From an uncultured Muribaculaceae bacterium (GTDB taxonomy: Bacteria > Bacteroidota > Bacteroidia > Bacteroidales > Muribaculaceae), in NCBI GenBank assembly GCA_944321685.1, contig CALUMH010000001.1, positions 62,001-126,000 on the forward strand: a stretch of 64,000 nucleotides of DNA, written 5' to 3'. Position 1 is the stretch's first letter; each line of letters begins with the position of its first letter. Shown one piece after another: positions 19,136 to 29,593 of the stretch. A program made the position numbers and the translations under genes. The notes beneath the pieces were generated by a model, which saw only the letters and a program-made list of their open reading frames with translations, did no database searches and was not told the origin of the DNA.

Positions 19136-20284
19136 CTATCTTGTCGTAAACTTATATTTACACATACTGTGATATGTTTCTCCGGGTTCTAATAATACCG
19201 ACGGGAAATCAGGCTTATTGGGAGAATCGGGGAAATGCTGAGTTTCCATACAGATGGCGCTTCGACGAGGATATGCTATTCCTTTCTTGCCTTTTACCTT
19301 ACCGTCGAGAAAATTGCCTGTATAGAACTGTATGCCCGGCTCGGAAGTATATACTTCCATTACAATACCCGATACCGGATCATATATCGAAGCAGCAACC
19401 AAAGTTGAATCCCCACAGGTATTCAGCACCATATTATGGTCATATCCAAGCCCGTTGTGCAATTGCTCGTCGTCGGCATTTATGTCCCGGCCCAAGAGTT
19501 TTTCAGTGCGGAAATCAAACGGTGTATTCTCCACACTGCGTATTTCTCCGGTTGTCATAAATGTGCTATCAATAGGCGTAAATGCATCGGCATTGATTTG
19601 CACATACTCCCCAAGTACATCTTGCGACGGGTCTCCGCTCAAGTTGAAATAAGAATGATTTGTCAGATTGACCACTGTGGGCTTATCGGTATGAGCCGTA
19701 TAGTCTATTTTCAAGGCATTGTCGGCAGTCAGGCCGTAAACCACCTTTACATCAAGATTTCCGGGGAACCCGGCTTCGCCGTCGGGGCTTGAAAGGCTCA
19801 TTGCTATAGTGCTGTCATTAAGCATCTCTGCATTCCACACAGCGTGATGAAATCCCTTAGGCCCCCCATGCAAGCAATGTCCGTAATTATTACGAGGCAA
19901 CTTGTATTCGATATCCCCTATTTTAAACATGCCCTGATTTATACGATTGCCATAACGCCCTATCAATGCGCCGAAATTGCCATCGATGTTTACATAATCG
20001 GCTATCGAATCATGCCCGAGCACCACATCCCGATAATTACCATTCTTGTCGGGAACCATTACCGAGACTATACGCCCGCCATAATTGGTAACGCAAACTT
20101 CCATGCCTCGGCTGTTTGACAACACATACAAATGCGTCGGCACACCATCGACTATCGTCTCGAATTTTGCCTTGTCTAACCCCGATTTAGTAATTTCGGC
20201 TCCGCTCTCTTTAGCGGCATTGCCACAAGATGAAAGCAGCAACAAGGCAACACCGCATACCAAATATTTCGTCTTCATATACAT
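19136..20284 (-). CDS. galM: Aldose 1-epimerase, probable lipoprotein
   Basis: The GalM-type mutarotase interconverts alpha and beta anomers of galactose or related sugars. The protein has 382 residues with a lipoprotein signal ending at LLLLSSC, so it is likely anchored in a membrane facing the periplasm rather than cytosolic. The family signature NLTNHSYFNLSG with its catalytic His, HGGPKGFHHAVWN, and the C-terminal catalytic Glu in SVLLEPGETY are present. An ATG six bases downstream (20278) is an alternative start. It is the last gene of the PUL, 12 bases after a GH2 gene, so galactose or a similar hexose is a likely product of the locus. Confidence 0.9.
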   Translation of the reverse strand: MYMKTKYLVCGVALLLLSSCGNAAKESGAEITKSGLDKAKFETIVDGVPTHLYVLSNSRGMEVCVTNYGGRIVSVMVPDKNGNYRDVVLGHDSIADYVNIDGNFGALIGRYGNRINQGMFKIGDIEYKLPRNNYGHCLHGGPKGFHHAVWNAEMLNDSTIAMSLSSPDGEAGFPGNLDVKVVYGLTADNALKIDYTAHTDKPTVVNLTNHSYFNLSGDPSQDVLGEYVQINADAFTPIDSTFMTTGEIRSVENTPFDFRTEKLLGRDINADDEQLHNGLGYDHNMVLNTCGDSTLVAASIYDPVSGIVMEVYTSEPGIQFYTGNFLDGKVKGKKGIAYPRRSAICMETQHFPDSPNKPDFPSVLLEPGETYHSMCKYKFTTR

Positions 20285-20296
20285 TTTTACAGAAGT

Positions 20297-22126
20297 TTAT
20301 TTGTTTAAATAATCAAGTGAATGGGCTATACGTCGGTTGATTTCCTTTAGCCTGTCTTCTTCCATTTTCACCTTTTTACGATCATATGTCAACACACCGT
20401 TTACTTCTATTTCAACATCGGTCGTCTGCGTATAAACCGCCCCGGTGAAACCGCGTTTAATTAATTTGAGCAATTGCTCGCCATATTTTACATACTCGTC
20501 GGTCACATCTTTTACCGAATTATACTGTATATATCCCCAATTACGGTCGGGAGCCCACAAATGCCCTTTAATGGGATATCCTATGCCGCCATATTCACCG
20601 AGCACATTGGCACGATATGAATCAAACAAATACATTTCGGGATGTGGATAATTGTGCAAATCAAGTATATCGCCCGTGTGGAAAAAGTTCCCTCCGCTTG
20701 CCGAATTTACAAGACGCGAAGGATCATACTGCTTCGTCCATTCTGAAATTTCCACCGTCTTAAATTGCCCCCAAGCCTCGTTGAACGGAATCCACACACC
20801 TATGCAAGGATAAGAATACAGGCAATCCATTATTTCTTTCCATTCTTTGCGATAATTGGCCTCCGATGCCGCAGAACGTACAAACTCGGTACCTTCGAAA
20901 TAACTCCGGTTTTGCCACGGACAGCACATTTCACCACTCGGCATATCCTGCCATACTATCATACCCACGCGGTCGCAATAAGTGTACCAAGTGGCAGGTT
21001 CAACCTTTATATGCTTGCGAATCATATTATAGCCCCATTCTTTTTGCTTGTCGATATCATATATCATAGCCTCATAGCTCGGAGCGGTGTACAATCCATC
21101 AGGCCACCACCCTTGGTCAAGCATTCCAAAGTGGAAAAGGAATTCATTATTAAGCTGGAAACGCAAAATTCCATCCTCGTCTTTAGCCATCGAAAACTTG
21201 CGCATCGCAGCATAGCTCTTCACATTGTCGATTACCTTGCCGTCTTTTAAAATAGAAACTTCCAGGTCGTAAAGGAACGGACTGTCGGGCGACCACAATT
21301 TCACGTCTTCGGGCATACTTATTTCAACCGGTTCGTTATTTATTGCTTTTCCTGTTGCAACCACCTTGCCACCGTCGAAAACCTTGACCTCGGCCATTAC
21401 ATCGCCACAATCAACCGATTTTTCAACGTCCACCGTTAGCCTGTTGGTATCTACATCGGGCAACGTACGCAAATTGGAAATATATGTGTCGGCAACAGGT
21501 TCAAGCCACACCGTCTGCCATATTCCGCTCACAGGCGTGTACCATATGCCTTCGGGATTTGTAACCTGTTTACCTCGGGGCTGAAAACCTTTATCGGTAG
21601 AATCAAGAACCCGCACTTCAAGCGTATTCTCCCCTTTCTTATTCAAAGCATCGGTTATGTCAAAGCCAAACGGCGTGTAACCGCCCGTGTGTGTTCCCAC
21701 CTTAATTCCGTTCACCCACACGTCGGCTTGCCAATCCACGGCGCCAAAGTGCAACAACACCCGTTTACCGCTCCATTTCGACGGTACGTCAAACTCCCTC
21801 TTGTACCACAAAGCCTGCTGGTCGGTAAGGTTGCGCCCTACGCCTGAAAGGCTCGACTCCACTGCAAACGGCACAAGTATCTCACCATCATACTTTCCCG
21901 GTGCTACACTATTCTTGTCAAGTATGGCATAATCCCACAACCCGTTCAAGTTCACCCAGTCGGCACGCTCCATTATAGGTCGCGGATATACATCCCACAC
22001 ATTTTCGACATCGATTTTCTCGGCCCACTCAGTCTTGATTTTGTCTCCCGCAGGCGCATACTGGGCTGATGCCGGCACTACTGCCGCAAGTGCCAATACT
22101 GCCATGGCTGTCAATCTTAATTTCAT
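20297..22126 (-). CDS. Secreted family 2 glycoside hydrolase
   Basis: The 609-residue protein starts with a signal peptide (MKLRLTAMAVLALAAVVPASAQ). A GH2 sugar-binding jelly-roll domain (about 35-200), an Ig-like domain (200-310) and a TIM barrel (315-600) follow in the usual order. The acid/base is Glu450 in PFNEAWG and the nucleophile is Glu511 in LGEYGG. It is shorter than LacZ-type enzymes because it lacks their C-terminal domains. GH2 covers beta-galactosidases, glucuronidases and mannosidases; the adjacent galM gene favours a beta-galactosidase-like role, but this is inference. It is separated from GH43 by a terminator, so it may have its own promoter. Confidence 0.9.
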   Translation of the reverse strand: MKLRLTAMAVLALAAVVPASAQYAPAGDKIKTEWAEKIDVENVWDVYPRPIMERADWVNLNGLWDYAILDKNSVAPGKYDGEILVPFAVESSLSGVGRNLTDQQALWYKREFDVPSKWSGKRVLLHFGAVDWQADVWVNGIKVGTHTGGYTPFGFDITDALNKKGENTLEVRVLDSTDKGFQPRGKQVTNPEGIWYTPVSGIWQTVWLEPVADTYISNLRTLPDVDTNRLTVDVEKSVDCGDVMAEVKVFDGGKVVATGKAINNEPVEISMPEDVKLWSPDSPFLYDLEVSILKDGKVIDNVKSYAAMRKFSMAKDEDGILRFQLNNEFLFHFGMLDQGWWPDGLYTAPSYEAMIYDIDKQKEWGYNMIRKHIKVEPATWYTYCDRVGMIVWQDMPSGEMCCPWQNRSYFEGTEFVRSAASEANYRKEWKEIMDCLYSYPCIGVWIPFNEAWGQFKTVEISEWTKQYDPSRLVNSASGGNFFHTGDILDLHNYPHPEMYLFDSYRANVLGEYGGIGYPIKGHLWAPDRNWGYIQYNSVKDVTDEYVKYGEQLLKLIKRGFTGAVYTQTTDVEIEVNGVLTYDRKKVKMEEDRLKEINRRIAHSLDYLNK

Positions 22127-22444
22127 AATAAATATCGGTTTTTTTATAGTTTATGTTTTTTAGTAAAGCATATATTCCATGCAAGGTTATCTTGCACAAA
22201 AGTAACCCAATGCCATATCATAATACCTGTAATTTTGTTCAAAATATAGCACATTTGTGTCAATCATCATTATTTCCTTGCTTATTGCTCCATTGGTATA
22301 AAAAAAGCGGACAAGCCTGTGCTCATCCGCCACACACCGACCCTCATTCAACCCTTTTAAGCACGTCACACCCCATTACGCATATTAGGGTCGGCTCATC
22401 ATTCAATGGGGGAAAAACAAAACCATGAAACCTATAAAATCACT
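22127..22444. other. Intergenic region between GH2 and GH43
   Basis: This 318-base stretch holds the terminator of the GH43 transcript (22301-22330) and, on the minus strand, a TACTTTTG element at 22204-22197 that could be the -7 box for the GH2-galM operon; no matching TTTG was found at the right distance. I see no gene in it. Confidence 0.5.
22301..22330 (-). terminator. Terminator after GH43
   Basis: On the minus strand GCGGATGAGC pairs with GCTTGTCCGC over ten positions (two G-U pairs) around a 4-base loop, followed by six T. Confidence 0.8.
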
Positions 22445-23458
22445 TCATAAAGATATTCGTGGAATGATAATATTGTCGCTGTCAACCTTAATTGTCTTTT
22501 TATCTATATCCATGACAAGTGGTGCGATGCGTGTTTTACGCGGAGCGACCACCGAATCGCTGTTATGAACATGATAAACATAATATGGTTTCCCATCAGT
22601 GCCATAAAAGAAATCACCATGTCCCGAACCGTTCTCACCCACAATGCTACGATGCAGTACAGGATTTGATTCATACTTTGTCCATGGTCCGGTAGCAGAT
22701 TTTGCAGTGGCATATCCCATGGCATAATCGGGATTAAGGAAATGATTGGCCGAATAAAACAAATAATATGTATCGCCCAACTTGATAACTGTAGGTCCTT
22801 CCATTATGGGATCCCACTTCCCGTCATCGGTCTTTTCCCACTCGGCAGTGTAATCAAGGCATTGTTTCAATGTCGATTTATCTATTTCTCCGGTACTCAT
22901 GTCATACTCGGCAACCCATATGTAATTGCCATGATTAAACCTCACATGATATAAATAATATTTTTCACCATCCTTAAACAAAAACGGGTCGATGTTCTTA
23001 ACGCTGCCATCGATAGGCTTTATCGAATCTTGCCTGTACGGGCCCGAAACACTTGACGATTGCGCCATAACCGTCTGCTCATTTGCCGTATAAAACAAAT
23101 AATACTTTCCATTTTCCTTATAAATCTGCGGAGCCCAAAAGCCTTTATCTCCATAAACCGATTTCCCTGTACTCAGTATGTAACTTCCGCCATTCACCGG
23201 AACCCAATTTTTCAAATCGGAAGAAGCCAGCATGACAAACCCTTTGGAACTATCGCCCAACGTGCCGGTCATATAATATGTGCTGTCTTCGACATAGATT
23301 GTAGGGTCTGCAAAACATATCTCTTGCCCCGGTTCAAATCTCACACTGTCGGCACACGTCCTTGCACCATCGGCATCGGCAGTTTCCTTGTTTTTAACAC
23401 ACGCTGTAGCGGCTGCCAATATAGCCGCAGCCATAAACAATAATATTTTCGATCTCAT
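22445..23458 (-). CDS. Family 43 glycoside hydrolase, lipoprotein
   Basis: The 337-residue protein has a lipoprotein signal peptide ending near ILAAATAC, then a five-bladed beta-propeller. All three GH43 catalytic carboxylates are visible: base Asp51 in FADPTIY, pKa-tuning Asp157 in NIDPFLF and acid Glu220 in IMEGPTV. GH43 enzymes act on arabinans, arabinoxylans or beta-galactans; subfamily cannot be set from sequence alone. It lies 24 bases downstream of the hybrid two-component regulator on the same strand and is likely co-transcribed with it. Confidence 0.91.
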   Translation of the reverse strand: MRSKILLFMAAAILAAATACVKNKETADADGARTCADSVRFEPGQEICFADPTIYVEDSTYYMTGTLGDSSKGFVMLASSDLKNWVPVNGGSYILSTGKSVYGDKGFWAPQIYKENGKYYLFYTANEQTVMAQSSSVSGPYRQDSIKPIDGSVKNIDPFLFKDGEKYYLYHVRFNHGNYIWVAEYDMSTGEIDKSTLKQCLDYTAEWEKTDDGKWDPIMEGPTVIKLGDTYYLFYSANHFLNPDYAMGYATAKSATGPWTKYESNPVLHRSIVGENGSGHGDFFYGTDGKPYYVYHVHNSDSVVAPRKTRIAPLVMDIDKKTIKVDSDNIIIPRISL

Positions 23459-23482
23459 GCTATTATAATTTATATATGATTA

Positions 23483-26400
23483 TCATCCTTGTTCTATATA
23501 TTCCGAAGGCGTCATGCCAAATTCCTTCTTGAATGCCTTTGAAAAATAATTAGGATCGGCAAAACCGGTCTTATAGGCAGTTTCCGAGACATTATAACCC
23601 TCATGCAACAATTTGCACGCTGCATTTAATCGGCGTTTTCTTATATAATCACCCATCGACATATTAAGCAGGCTTTTCATTTTCACGTGAAGAAGGCTGC
23701 GGCTTATACCAAGGCTCTCGGTTATATCGGCTATTGAAAATGCGTCATTGTCGATATTCTTCTCCACAATTTCCTTTATGCGGTTTATAAAATCCCGGTC
23801 AAACTTGTTTAACGTATCTTCATCGTCATGGATTTCTTTATCAGCATTCACGTTGCGTTGTTGCTGACGTTGCCTTATTTGCAAAATATTCTTTATTTGC
23901 AATTCAAGTATCTCGGTGTCGAATGGTTTCGGCACATAAGCCTCAGCTCCGCAACCATATCCTTTTAAGACATCGGCAGTATCATTTTTCGCAGTCAACA
24001 ATATCACCGGTATATGCGAAGTGGATATATCGTTTTTAATTCTTCGGCACAAAGCGAAACCATCCATCTCGGGCATCATCACATCTGAAATCATAAGTTG
24101 GATGGGGTATTTACGTGCTATTTGCAATGCCTCCTTGCCGTTTTTCGCCGTCATGACACTGAACGATGATGAAAAGTAATCGACAAGGAATTTAAGAAGC
24201 TCCTCGTTATCCTCGACAATTAACATAAGTATTTTATTATTGCTATTGCCGTTGACCTGCTCGTTTCGTGGATTTATGACCACACCGTCCACCACGGGAG
24301 CATCGAATTTATATTGCGTAAGAGGAACTATGGTTTTATCTGATTGTATTTTATACATCTGAGGGAATGCCGAGGCCGTTACATTCAAAAATACTGTAAA
24401 TGTGGCTCCTTTGCCTATTTCACTTTCCACTGCTACGCTCCCCTTATGAATTTCGGCAAACATCTTCACCAACGAAAGTCCCAATCCCCAACCATGGTTA
24501 TTTACATTATGCCCGCGCTTGGTTTGGTAATATTTGACAAATATGTTGTCAAATTCTTCCTTCGCTATACCTATGCCGGTGTCGCCCACTTTCAACCGTA
24601 AATAAGTATAACCGTCATCTTTTTCCATAATCTCGGCCTCAACCGTGATACGCCCGCCTTGTGAAGTAAATTTCAAAGCATTCGATATCAGGTTGTTGGT
24701 AATTCGCTCAACATACAATGGAGAAAACCACACTTCCTCCCCGTTATTTTCACAATTCACATACAGGCTGACACCTTTTTCTTCGGCACTATCTTCAAAT
24801 TGCCGCGCAGTATTTTCTATGAAATCAAGTGGGTTGCCTTGTTGCAAAAAGAACTGCAAATTTCCACTCTCTACCTTGTTGAACTGAACCAATTCGTCAA
24901 TCATGCCCACCATCTTGTCGGTATTCTTTATTGCGATGTTAAGCCTGTCGAGCGAATCTTTGCTTAACTTCTGATGGCGTGCAATATGATTCAACGGAGC
25001 CTTGATAAGCGACAACGGTGTCTTTAATTCATGTGAAACCGAAGTGAAGAAATCCATTTTTGCTTCATTGATTTCTTCAAGTTTCTTCTTCTCCATTTCA
25101 ACCACCTTGACTGCATTCCGGGCCTCTAACTTAATCGAGAAATACCTGTATAGCAAATACGCTATCAGTACCAGTATAATGAAATATATCATATACGCCC
25201 ACCAAGAATAATAAAATGGTGATTTCACGACAATCGAAAGTGTCTTGACCGGAGATTTATCCCACCCTTGGTTAGACGTGTTTGCCCTTATTTGCAATTC
25301 ATACCGGCCAGGAGCAATATTAAAAAACTGGAACTTGCGTTGTTGGCCCACATTGCGCCAATCTTTGTCATACCCCAATAAACGCATTTGGTAGTTGATA
25401 GTACTTGTCTTTCCGGGCGATACTACGCCATATCCTACGCTTATGGAACGCGACTGGTCATATGTGAGCTTTATCTCCTGCGTGTCATCGATGTCGGCCG
25501 CCAAAGGCGAATCGAGGCTTGCCGCAGTCACCTTTCGGCCATTCAACATCAATTCGTTCAAATGCACTATGCTCGAACTGGTTTCATTTTTTATAATCTT
25601 AGGGTCGAAGTATATAAGGCCGTTTACTGTGCCGAAGTACATAAGACTATCCCGCCCGAACAACGAAGACCCGAAATTAAATTGGTTACTCGGCAAGCCG
25701 TCGGCTACCGTAAACTTTATCGATGCATTCCTTTCCTTGTTAAACCTATACAATCCCTCGCTGGTGCTTATCCATAACTGGCCGTCAAGATCTTCATTGA
25801 TACTGCATATCGAATTATTGTTTAACGACAGGCCGTTAGGCAAGGCTTTCAACCTCAAATCGGCAGGATCCACATACCTTAATCCTTCGTTATTTGTCCC
25901 TAACCAAATCTTATTGCTCTCATCTTGAAACAGAGCGGAAATATAGTTGTCATTCAATGCCGAACCGTCGGTCTGCTCAGTCCAGTTATTTATTTCGCCG
26001 GTACGATTGTCAATCCTGAACAATCCGCTGTTGCACGTTCCGGCCCATAAGTTATCATCACAATCCACAAGTAATGTGTACACAAAATCCCTCGATAACC
26101 GTGGATGGTTTATTTTCACAAAACAATCGCGTTCTTTATCGTAAAACCTAAGTCCTTGCGTTGTGGCTATCCATGTTTTGCCGTTACGTTGGGATACAAT
26201 ATCGAAAATAGCATCCGATCCCAATCCGCTCGACTCTATGTTGGTATAATGCTTATAATTTCCGGTTTTGATGTTGTAGCGATACAATCCGTCAAGGAAA
26301 GTGCCTATCCACATAACACCCGTTTCGGCATTATAATCAAGGCTGTGAATATTCTGCCCCAATCCCGAAATTCTATCAAATACTTTCACTTCCTTGGTAT

Positions 26401-27505
26401 ATGGATTGAATATATTCAGACCGCCGTCTTCGGTGGCAAGCCATATTTCGCCATTGCCGGGCTGAAGCATCTTCCTTACGGCATTACCACGCAAGTTTGC
26501 GTCGCCATACCCCGGTTCCACCCAGTAAAACTGCTCGTTTTCCCTGAATATCACATTTATGCCACCGAAATAAGTTCCCATCCATATATTATCGTAACGG
26601 TCGGTCACTATCGAATATATTGCATTATCATTAAGGCTGTGTGCATTGCTGAAACTTTTACGCAAGATTTCGATACGACCGTCGGGATTTATTATTGTCA
26701 CGCCTTTTTCAGTACCAAGCCAAACACGGCCGTCGGCATCTTCGGTAATCACACGCACGGTTCCGTCCGACAATACTTCAGGCCGGTATATATCCTTTTT
26801 CCCCGTTGCAAGGTCAACATTCATCACACCTTTACCGTTCCTGCCTATCCACAACCGGCCATTAGTGTCGAATTTTAATGGTATTATACCATCGACACCT
26901 GTTATGAAATCATCGAAATATTCGGTGTTGATTTGTGTGCATTTGCCAAATTCTTGGTCGTAATAAAATATCGATGTGTTGGTCGAAACAAACAATCTGT
27001 CTTGCCTGTCTATTGCCATCGATATTATAAATCCGCGTTCTTTGCGAGGAACCATCTTGAATGTATCGAGTTTCTCATCATACCTGTACAACTGATGACC
27101 GGCACAGATAATCTCGCCTTTGCTGTTTTCCAAAATTGTCTGAATGAGAATGTTTGAAAGAGTATAACTCTTAAAATCATCAGTCTCGGGACGATAACGG
27201 CATATCCCGTTGTGGGTTCCCACCCACAGCCGTCCTTTCTTATCGACATACAACGACTTCACAAAATTATGGTTCAACGAATTGGGGTTTGACAAATCTT
27301 TATGGTAATTGACAAACGAATAACCGTCATACTTCGACAACCCATTTCGTGTTCCTATCCACAACATTCCCTTGGCATCAAACTGTAAAGCCTCTACTTG
27401 CTGATGCGGAAGCCCATCATTACCGGTGAAATGAACAAAATGATACGAACCTCCCCATGCCGAGAAAGCAAAAAACAGCAGAACTATCAAGAATATTCTT
27501 CGCAT
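23483..27505 (-). CDS. Hybrid two-component system regulator (HTCS) with beta-propeller sensor
   Basis: The 1340-residue protein combines sensor, kinase and transcription factor. After a signal peptide (MRRIFLIVLLFFAFSAWG) come two seven-bladed propellers of Reg_prop repeats (about 20-690; many LWIGT-like units), a Y_Y_Y domain (about 700-785), one transmembrane helix (about 790-815), a HisKA domain with His825 in SVSHELKTPLS, a HATPase domain (GWGLGLSLVK), a receiver domain with Asp1141 in ISDVMMPEMDG, and an AraC-type DNA-binding domain at the end (1230-1340). Such regulators bind an oligosaccharide in the periplasm and activate their PUL. It sits inside the locus and likely controls the susCD and GDPD genes. 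Confidence 0.95.
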   Translation of the reverse strand: MRRIFLIVLLFFAFSAWGGSYHFVHFTGNDGLPHQQVEALQFDAKGMLWIGTRNGLSKYDGYSFVNYHKDLSNPNSLNHNFVKSLYVDKKGRLWVGTHNGICRYRPETDDFKSYTLSNILIQTILENSKGEIICAGHQLYRYDEKLDTFKMVPRKERGFIISMAIDRQDRLFVSTNTSIFYYDQEFGKCTQINTEYFDDFITGVDGIIPLKFDTNGRLWIGRNGKGVMNVDLATGKKDIYRPEVLSDGTVRVITEDADGRVWLGTEKGVTIINPDGRIEILRKSFSNAHSLNDNAIYSIVTDRYDNIWMGTYFGGINVIFRENEQFYWVEPGYGDANLRGNAVRKMLQPGNGEIWLATEDGGLNIFNPYTKEVKVFDRISGLGQNIHSLDYNAETGVMWIGTFLDGLYRYNIKTGNYKHYTNIESSGLGSDAIFDIVSQRNGKTWIATTQGLRFYDKERDCFVKINHPRLSRDFVYTLLVDCDDNLWAGTCNSGLFRIDNRTGEINNWTEQTDGSALNDNYISALFQDESNKIWLGTNNEGLRYVDPADLRLKALPNGLSLNNNSICSINEDLDGQLWISTSEGLYRFNKERNASIKFTVADGLPSNQFNFGSSLFGRDSLMYFGTVNGLIYFDPKIIKNETSSSIVHLNELMLNGRKVTAASLDSPLAADIDDTQEIKLTYDQSRSISVGYGVVSPGKTSTINYQMRLLGYDKDWRNVGQQRKFQFFNIAPGRYELQIRANTSNQGWDKSPVKTLSIVVKSPFYYSWWAYMIYFIILVLIAYLLYRYFSIKLEARNAVKVVEMEKKKLEEINEAKMDFFTSVSHELKTPLSLIKAPLNHIARHQKLSKDSLDRLNIAIKNTDKMVGMIDELVQFNKVESGNLQFFLQQGNPLDFIENTARQFEDSAEEKGVSLYVNCENNGEEVWFSPLYVERITNNLISNALKFTSQGGRITVEAEIMEKDDGYTYLRLKVGDTGIGIAKEEFDNIFVKYYQTKRGHNVNNHGWGLGLSLVKMFAEIHKGSVAVESEIGKGATFTVFLNVTASAFPQMYKIQSDKTIVPLTQYKFDAPVVDGVVINPRNEQVNGNSNNKILMLIVEDNEELLKFLVDYFSSSFSVMTAKNGKEALQIARKYPIQLMISDVMMPEMDGFALCRRIKNDISTSHIPVILLTAKNDTADVLKGYGCGAEAYVPKPFDTEILELQIKNILQIRQRQQQRNVNADKEIHDDEDTLNKFDRDFINRIKEIVEKNIDNDAFSIADITESLGISRSLLHVKMKSLLNMSMGDYIRKRRLNAACKLLHEGYNVSETAYKTGFADPNYFSKAFKKEFGMTPSEYIEQG

Positions 27506-27538
27506 TATACCAAAATGTTTTCTATAATAATTTTTCGG

Positions 27539-29491
27539 CTAAAATAATATTTTTTCCCGCTTAACGGCTCCGTTTTTCAATTTCACAAGCACAATTCCTC
27601 CTCCATGTCTGCATGGAAGAGGAATTTGACAATACCGGCCGCAGCCGGCACAGGCGCCAAGCAATATTCCTTCAAAGGAATATATCGACACCTGTGCAAT
27701 ATTGCTGCTTCCCGATGTGACAGTCAAGGCGTTTCCGCTCTTGCTTATTTCCACACCTGCGTTATTCACACCAAGGTCATTAACCGATACCGTAGGCATG
27801 GCCATCAATTCAAATTCAAGCCATGTCCACGATGCGCTATTGTCAACATCGGGAATAACTTCCTTTGTCAATGAAATTGTTTCCTTGTCGGTTATCTCTA
27901 TGGCGATAGCCATACGATTTTCCGGTATGCCTGTTTTCCCGAGTTTCGACCATGGAATAGCGGCTTCAATATCATAATATGAGCTGCGTATGTTCACGGC
28001 ATATTCAATATCATCGGTCTTGGCATAATCGTTCCATGCTCCGTTGCGGCAATCACGGAATTTCACCGACCCGTCGGTATCGAAAAATATGGCATACATT
28101 CCCTCGTCGGGCGCAGTTCCACACACATCGTCGGCATCTATCATCAAGCACAAGCCATCGTTGTCGGTACCGGTATTAATGAGCGTCCTGTCCACAACAC
28201 GTGCAGTCACATATAAGTTTTTCTCGTCATATGCAAAATCCACATAACTTTGGTTTCCTGTTATGTTTCCCATAGGTAATTGCAAACCGTTTCGTGCAAC
28301 CCATTTTTCGTCCGACGATTTATTACCGTCGATTTTTATGCTGTTGCAATAAGCAGCCAAAGCCTTTGCCTTGGGATACCCCTTTATCATCATGACTTCA
28401 TCTCCGCCATACGGAGTACCTACCGACCCTATGGCAACAACTACGCTGTCATCGATCACCGAAAGCGAATTCCATATCGAATGTCGTGTCATGTCGAGCG
28501 CAAACGGGCGACTTTGTGCTTTGAAATTACGGGCATCTCGGTCACCAACGACGACAAACATATCATAATATTGCAGATCGGTGGTATTGCGGCCTTGGTT
28601 ACCTTGAAAAGAGGCTATAGTCTCGCCATTTCCAAGCACACGCATATATGGTGCGGCCGATGCGATTCCCACTGCCGGGGTCGTCTCAAAAATCATATCT
28701 CGGTTGGAACTTGCGGCATCGACATATCCGCTTGTCCAATTATCATCGAGCGTAGTACGCACTGTCGTCGCCGTGAAATTATCCCTGCCGGGCCAACCGT
28801 TATCCTCGATTATTACCACGATTTCACCATTGTCAAGCAATACAGGAACCGGCATTCCGTCACGTGCCCCGGCCCGGTAACTCACTTTCACAGGCTTGCT
28901 CCATGTTTCACCTTTGTCATACGAGCGGCACATCGATATGCACTGGTCGTTCGATGTGGTATAATCATTTTCGTTTGCAAAATAACACTGCACTTCTCCC
29001 GACGGCAATTCAAGGAAAGCAGGTTCCCAACAACCATCGCCAAAACTGTTTTGTGCATCAAATACAAATATAGGTTCGCTCCACGTTTCTCCGTTATCGG
29101 TACTGCGTAACACCCTTATGCCAAACTTCCTGTCTTCGCTGTATGGTTCCTGTGGCCTTGGATTAAAACCCACCAATATTGTTCCATCCGATAATTGAAT
29201 TAAATCGGGTACTGCATAATTCATCTTGTCGGGATTTTCTTCAATCACACGCGCGCCGCTCCACGATTTTCCTTTATCTTGGCTGAAACTGATTTTCACG
29301 CCACCACCTTCGGCAACGGCAAGCAACCTGCCGTCTTGCAATTGTATCATGCGCGAATATGTTCCCGACGGGAATATTGTGGTTTTGCTGCTCATGTCCC
29401 AAAATATACGGGAGCCTTTGTATGGTTCGACTTTACCAAACGAAACTCCGACTGTCATTGCAAGCAATGCCACAAGTAATAAATGCTTCAT
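27539..29491 (-). CDS. Secreted BNR/Asp-box propeller protein with CBM9-like and T9SS-type C-terminal domains
   Basis: The 650-residue protein has a signal peptide and a sialidase-like six-bladed propeller (about 20-370) with Asp-box repeats SQDKGKSWSG, STDNGETWSE and SYDKGETWSK. A CBM9-like domain follows (about 390-570, from YVDFAYDEKNLYVTARV). The end (VSIYSFEGILLG...IVLVKLKNG) resembles a T9SS type A sorting domain. The sialidase FRIP motif is missing; the equivalent place reads TYSRMIQLQDGR, so it is more likely a GH93-like exo-arabinanase or another BNR glycosidase than a sialidase. It lies 33 bases upstream of the HTCS gene and may be co-transcribed with it. Confidence 0.78.
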   Translation of the reverse strand: MKHLLLVALLAMTVGVSFGKVEPYKGSRIFWDMSSKTTIFPSGTYSRMIQLQDGRLLAVAEGGGVKISFSQDKGKSWSGARVIEENPDKMNYAVPDLIQLSDGTILVGFNPRPQEPYSEDRKFGIRVLRSTDNGETWSEPIFVFDAQNSFGDGCWEPAFLELPSGEVQCYFANENDYTTSNDQCISMCRSYDKGETWSKPVKVSYRAGARDGMPVPVLLDNGEIVVIIEDNGWPGRDNFTATTVRTTLDDNWTSGYVDAASSNRDMIFETTPAVGIASAAPYMRVLGNGETIASFQGNQGRNTTDLQYYDMFVVVGDRDARNFKAQSRPFALDMTRHSIWNSLSVIDDSVVVAIGSVGTPYGGDEVMMIKGYPKAKALAAYCNSIKIDGNKSSDEKWVARNGLQLPMGNITGNQSYVDFAYDEKNLYVTARVVDRTLINTGTDNDGLCLMIDADDVCGTAPDEGMYAIFFDTDGSVKFRDCRNGAWNDYAKTDDIEYAVNIRSSYYDIEAAIPWSKLGKTGIPENRMAIAIEITDKETISLTKEVIPDVDNSASWTWLEFELMAMPTVSVNDLGVNNAGVEISKSGNALTVTSGSSNIAQVSIYSFEGILLGACAGCGRYCQIPLPCRHGGGIVLVKLKNGAVKREKILF

Positions 29492-29510
29492 AGTAATATC
29501 CTATTTATGT

Positions 29511-29572
29511 AAAAAAATCCGGCAAGCGCTTTCCCATTTAGGAAACTATTCCGTCCGAAAACACTTGCCGGA
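29511..29572 (-). terminator. Terminator of the GDPD gene cluster
   Basis: TCCGGCAAG (29518-29526) pairs with CTTGCCGGA (29564-29572); an inner TTTCC/GGAAA hairpin fills the loop. On the minus strand seven T follow. It probably ends the SusC-to-GDPD transcript before the BNR gene. Confidence 0.8.
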
Positions 29573-29593
29573 CAAAATTATTAGATTATTGTC

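Noticed and set aside
27539..29491. Assignment as a GH33 sialidase
   Set aside because: Asp-boxes are present but the FRIP motif is missing, so I kept a neutral BNR call.
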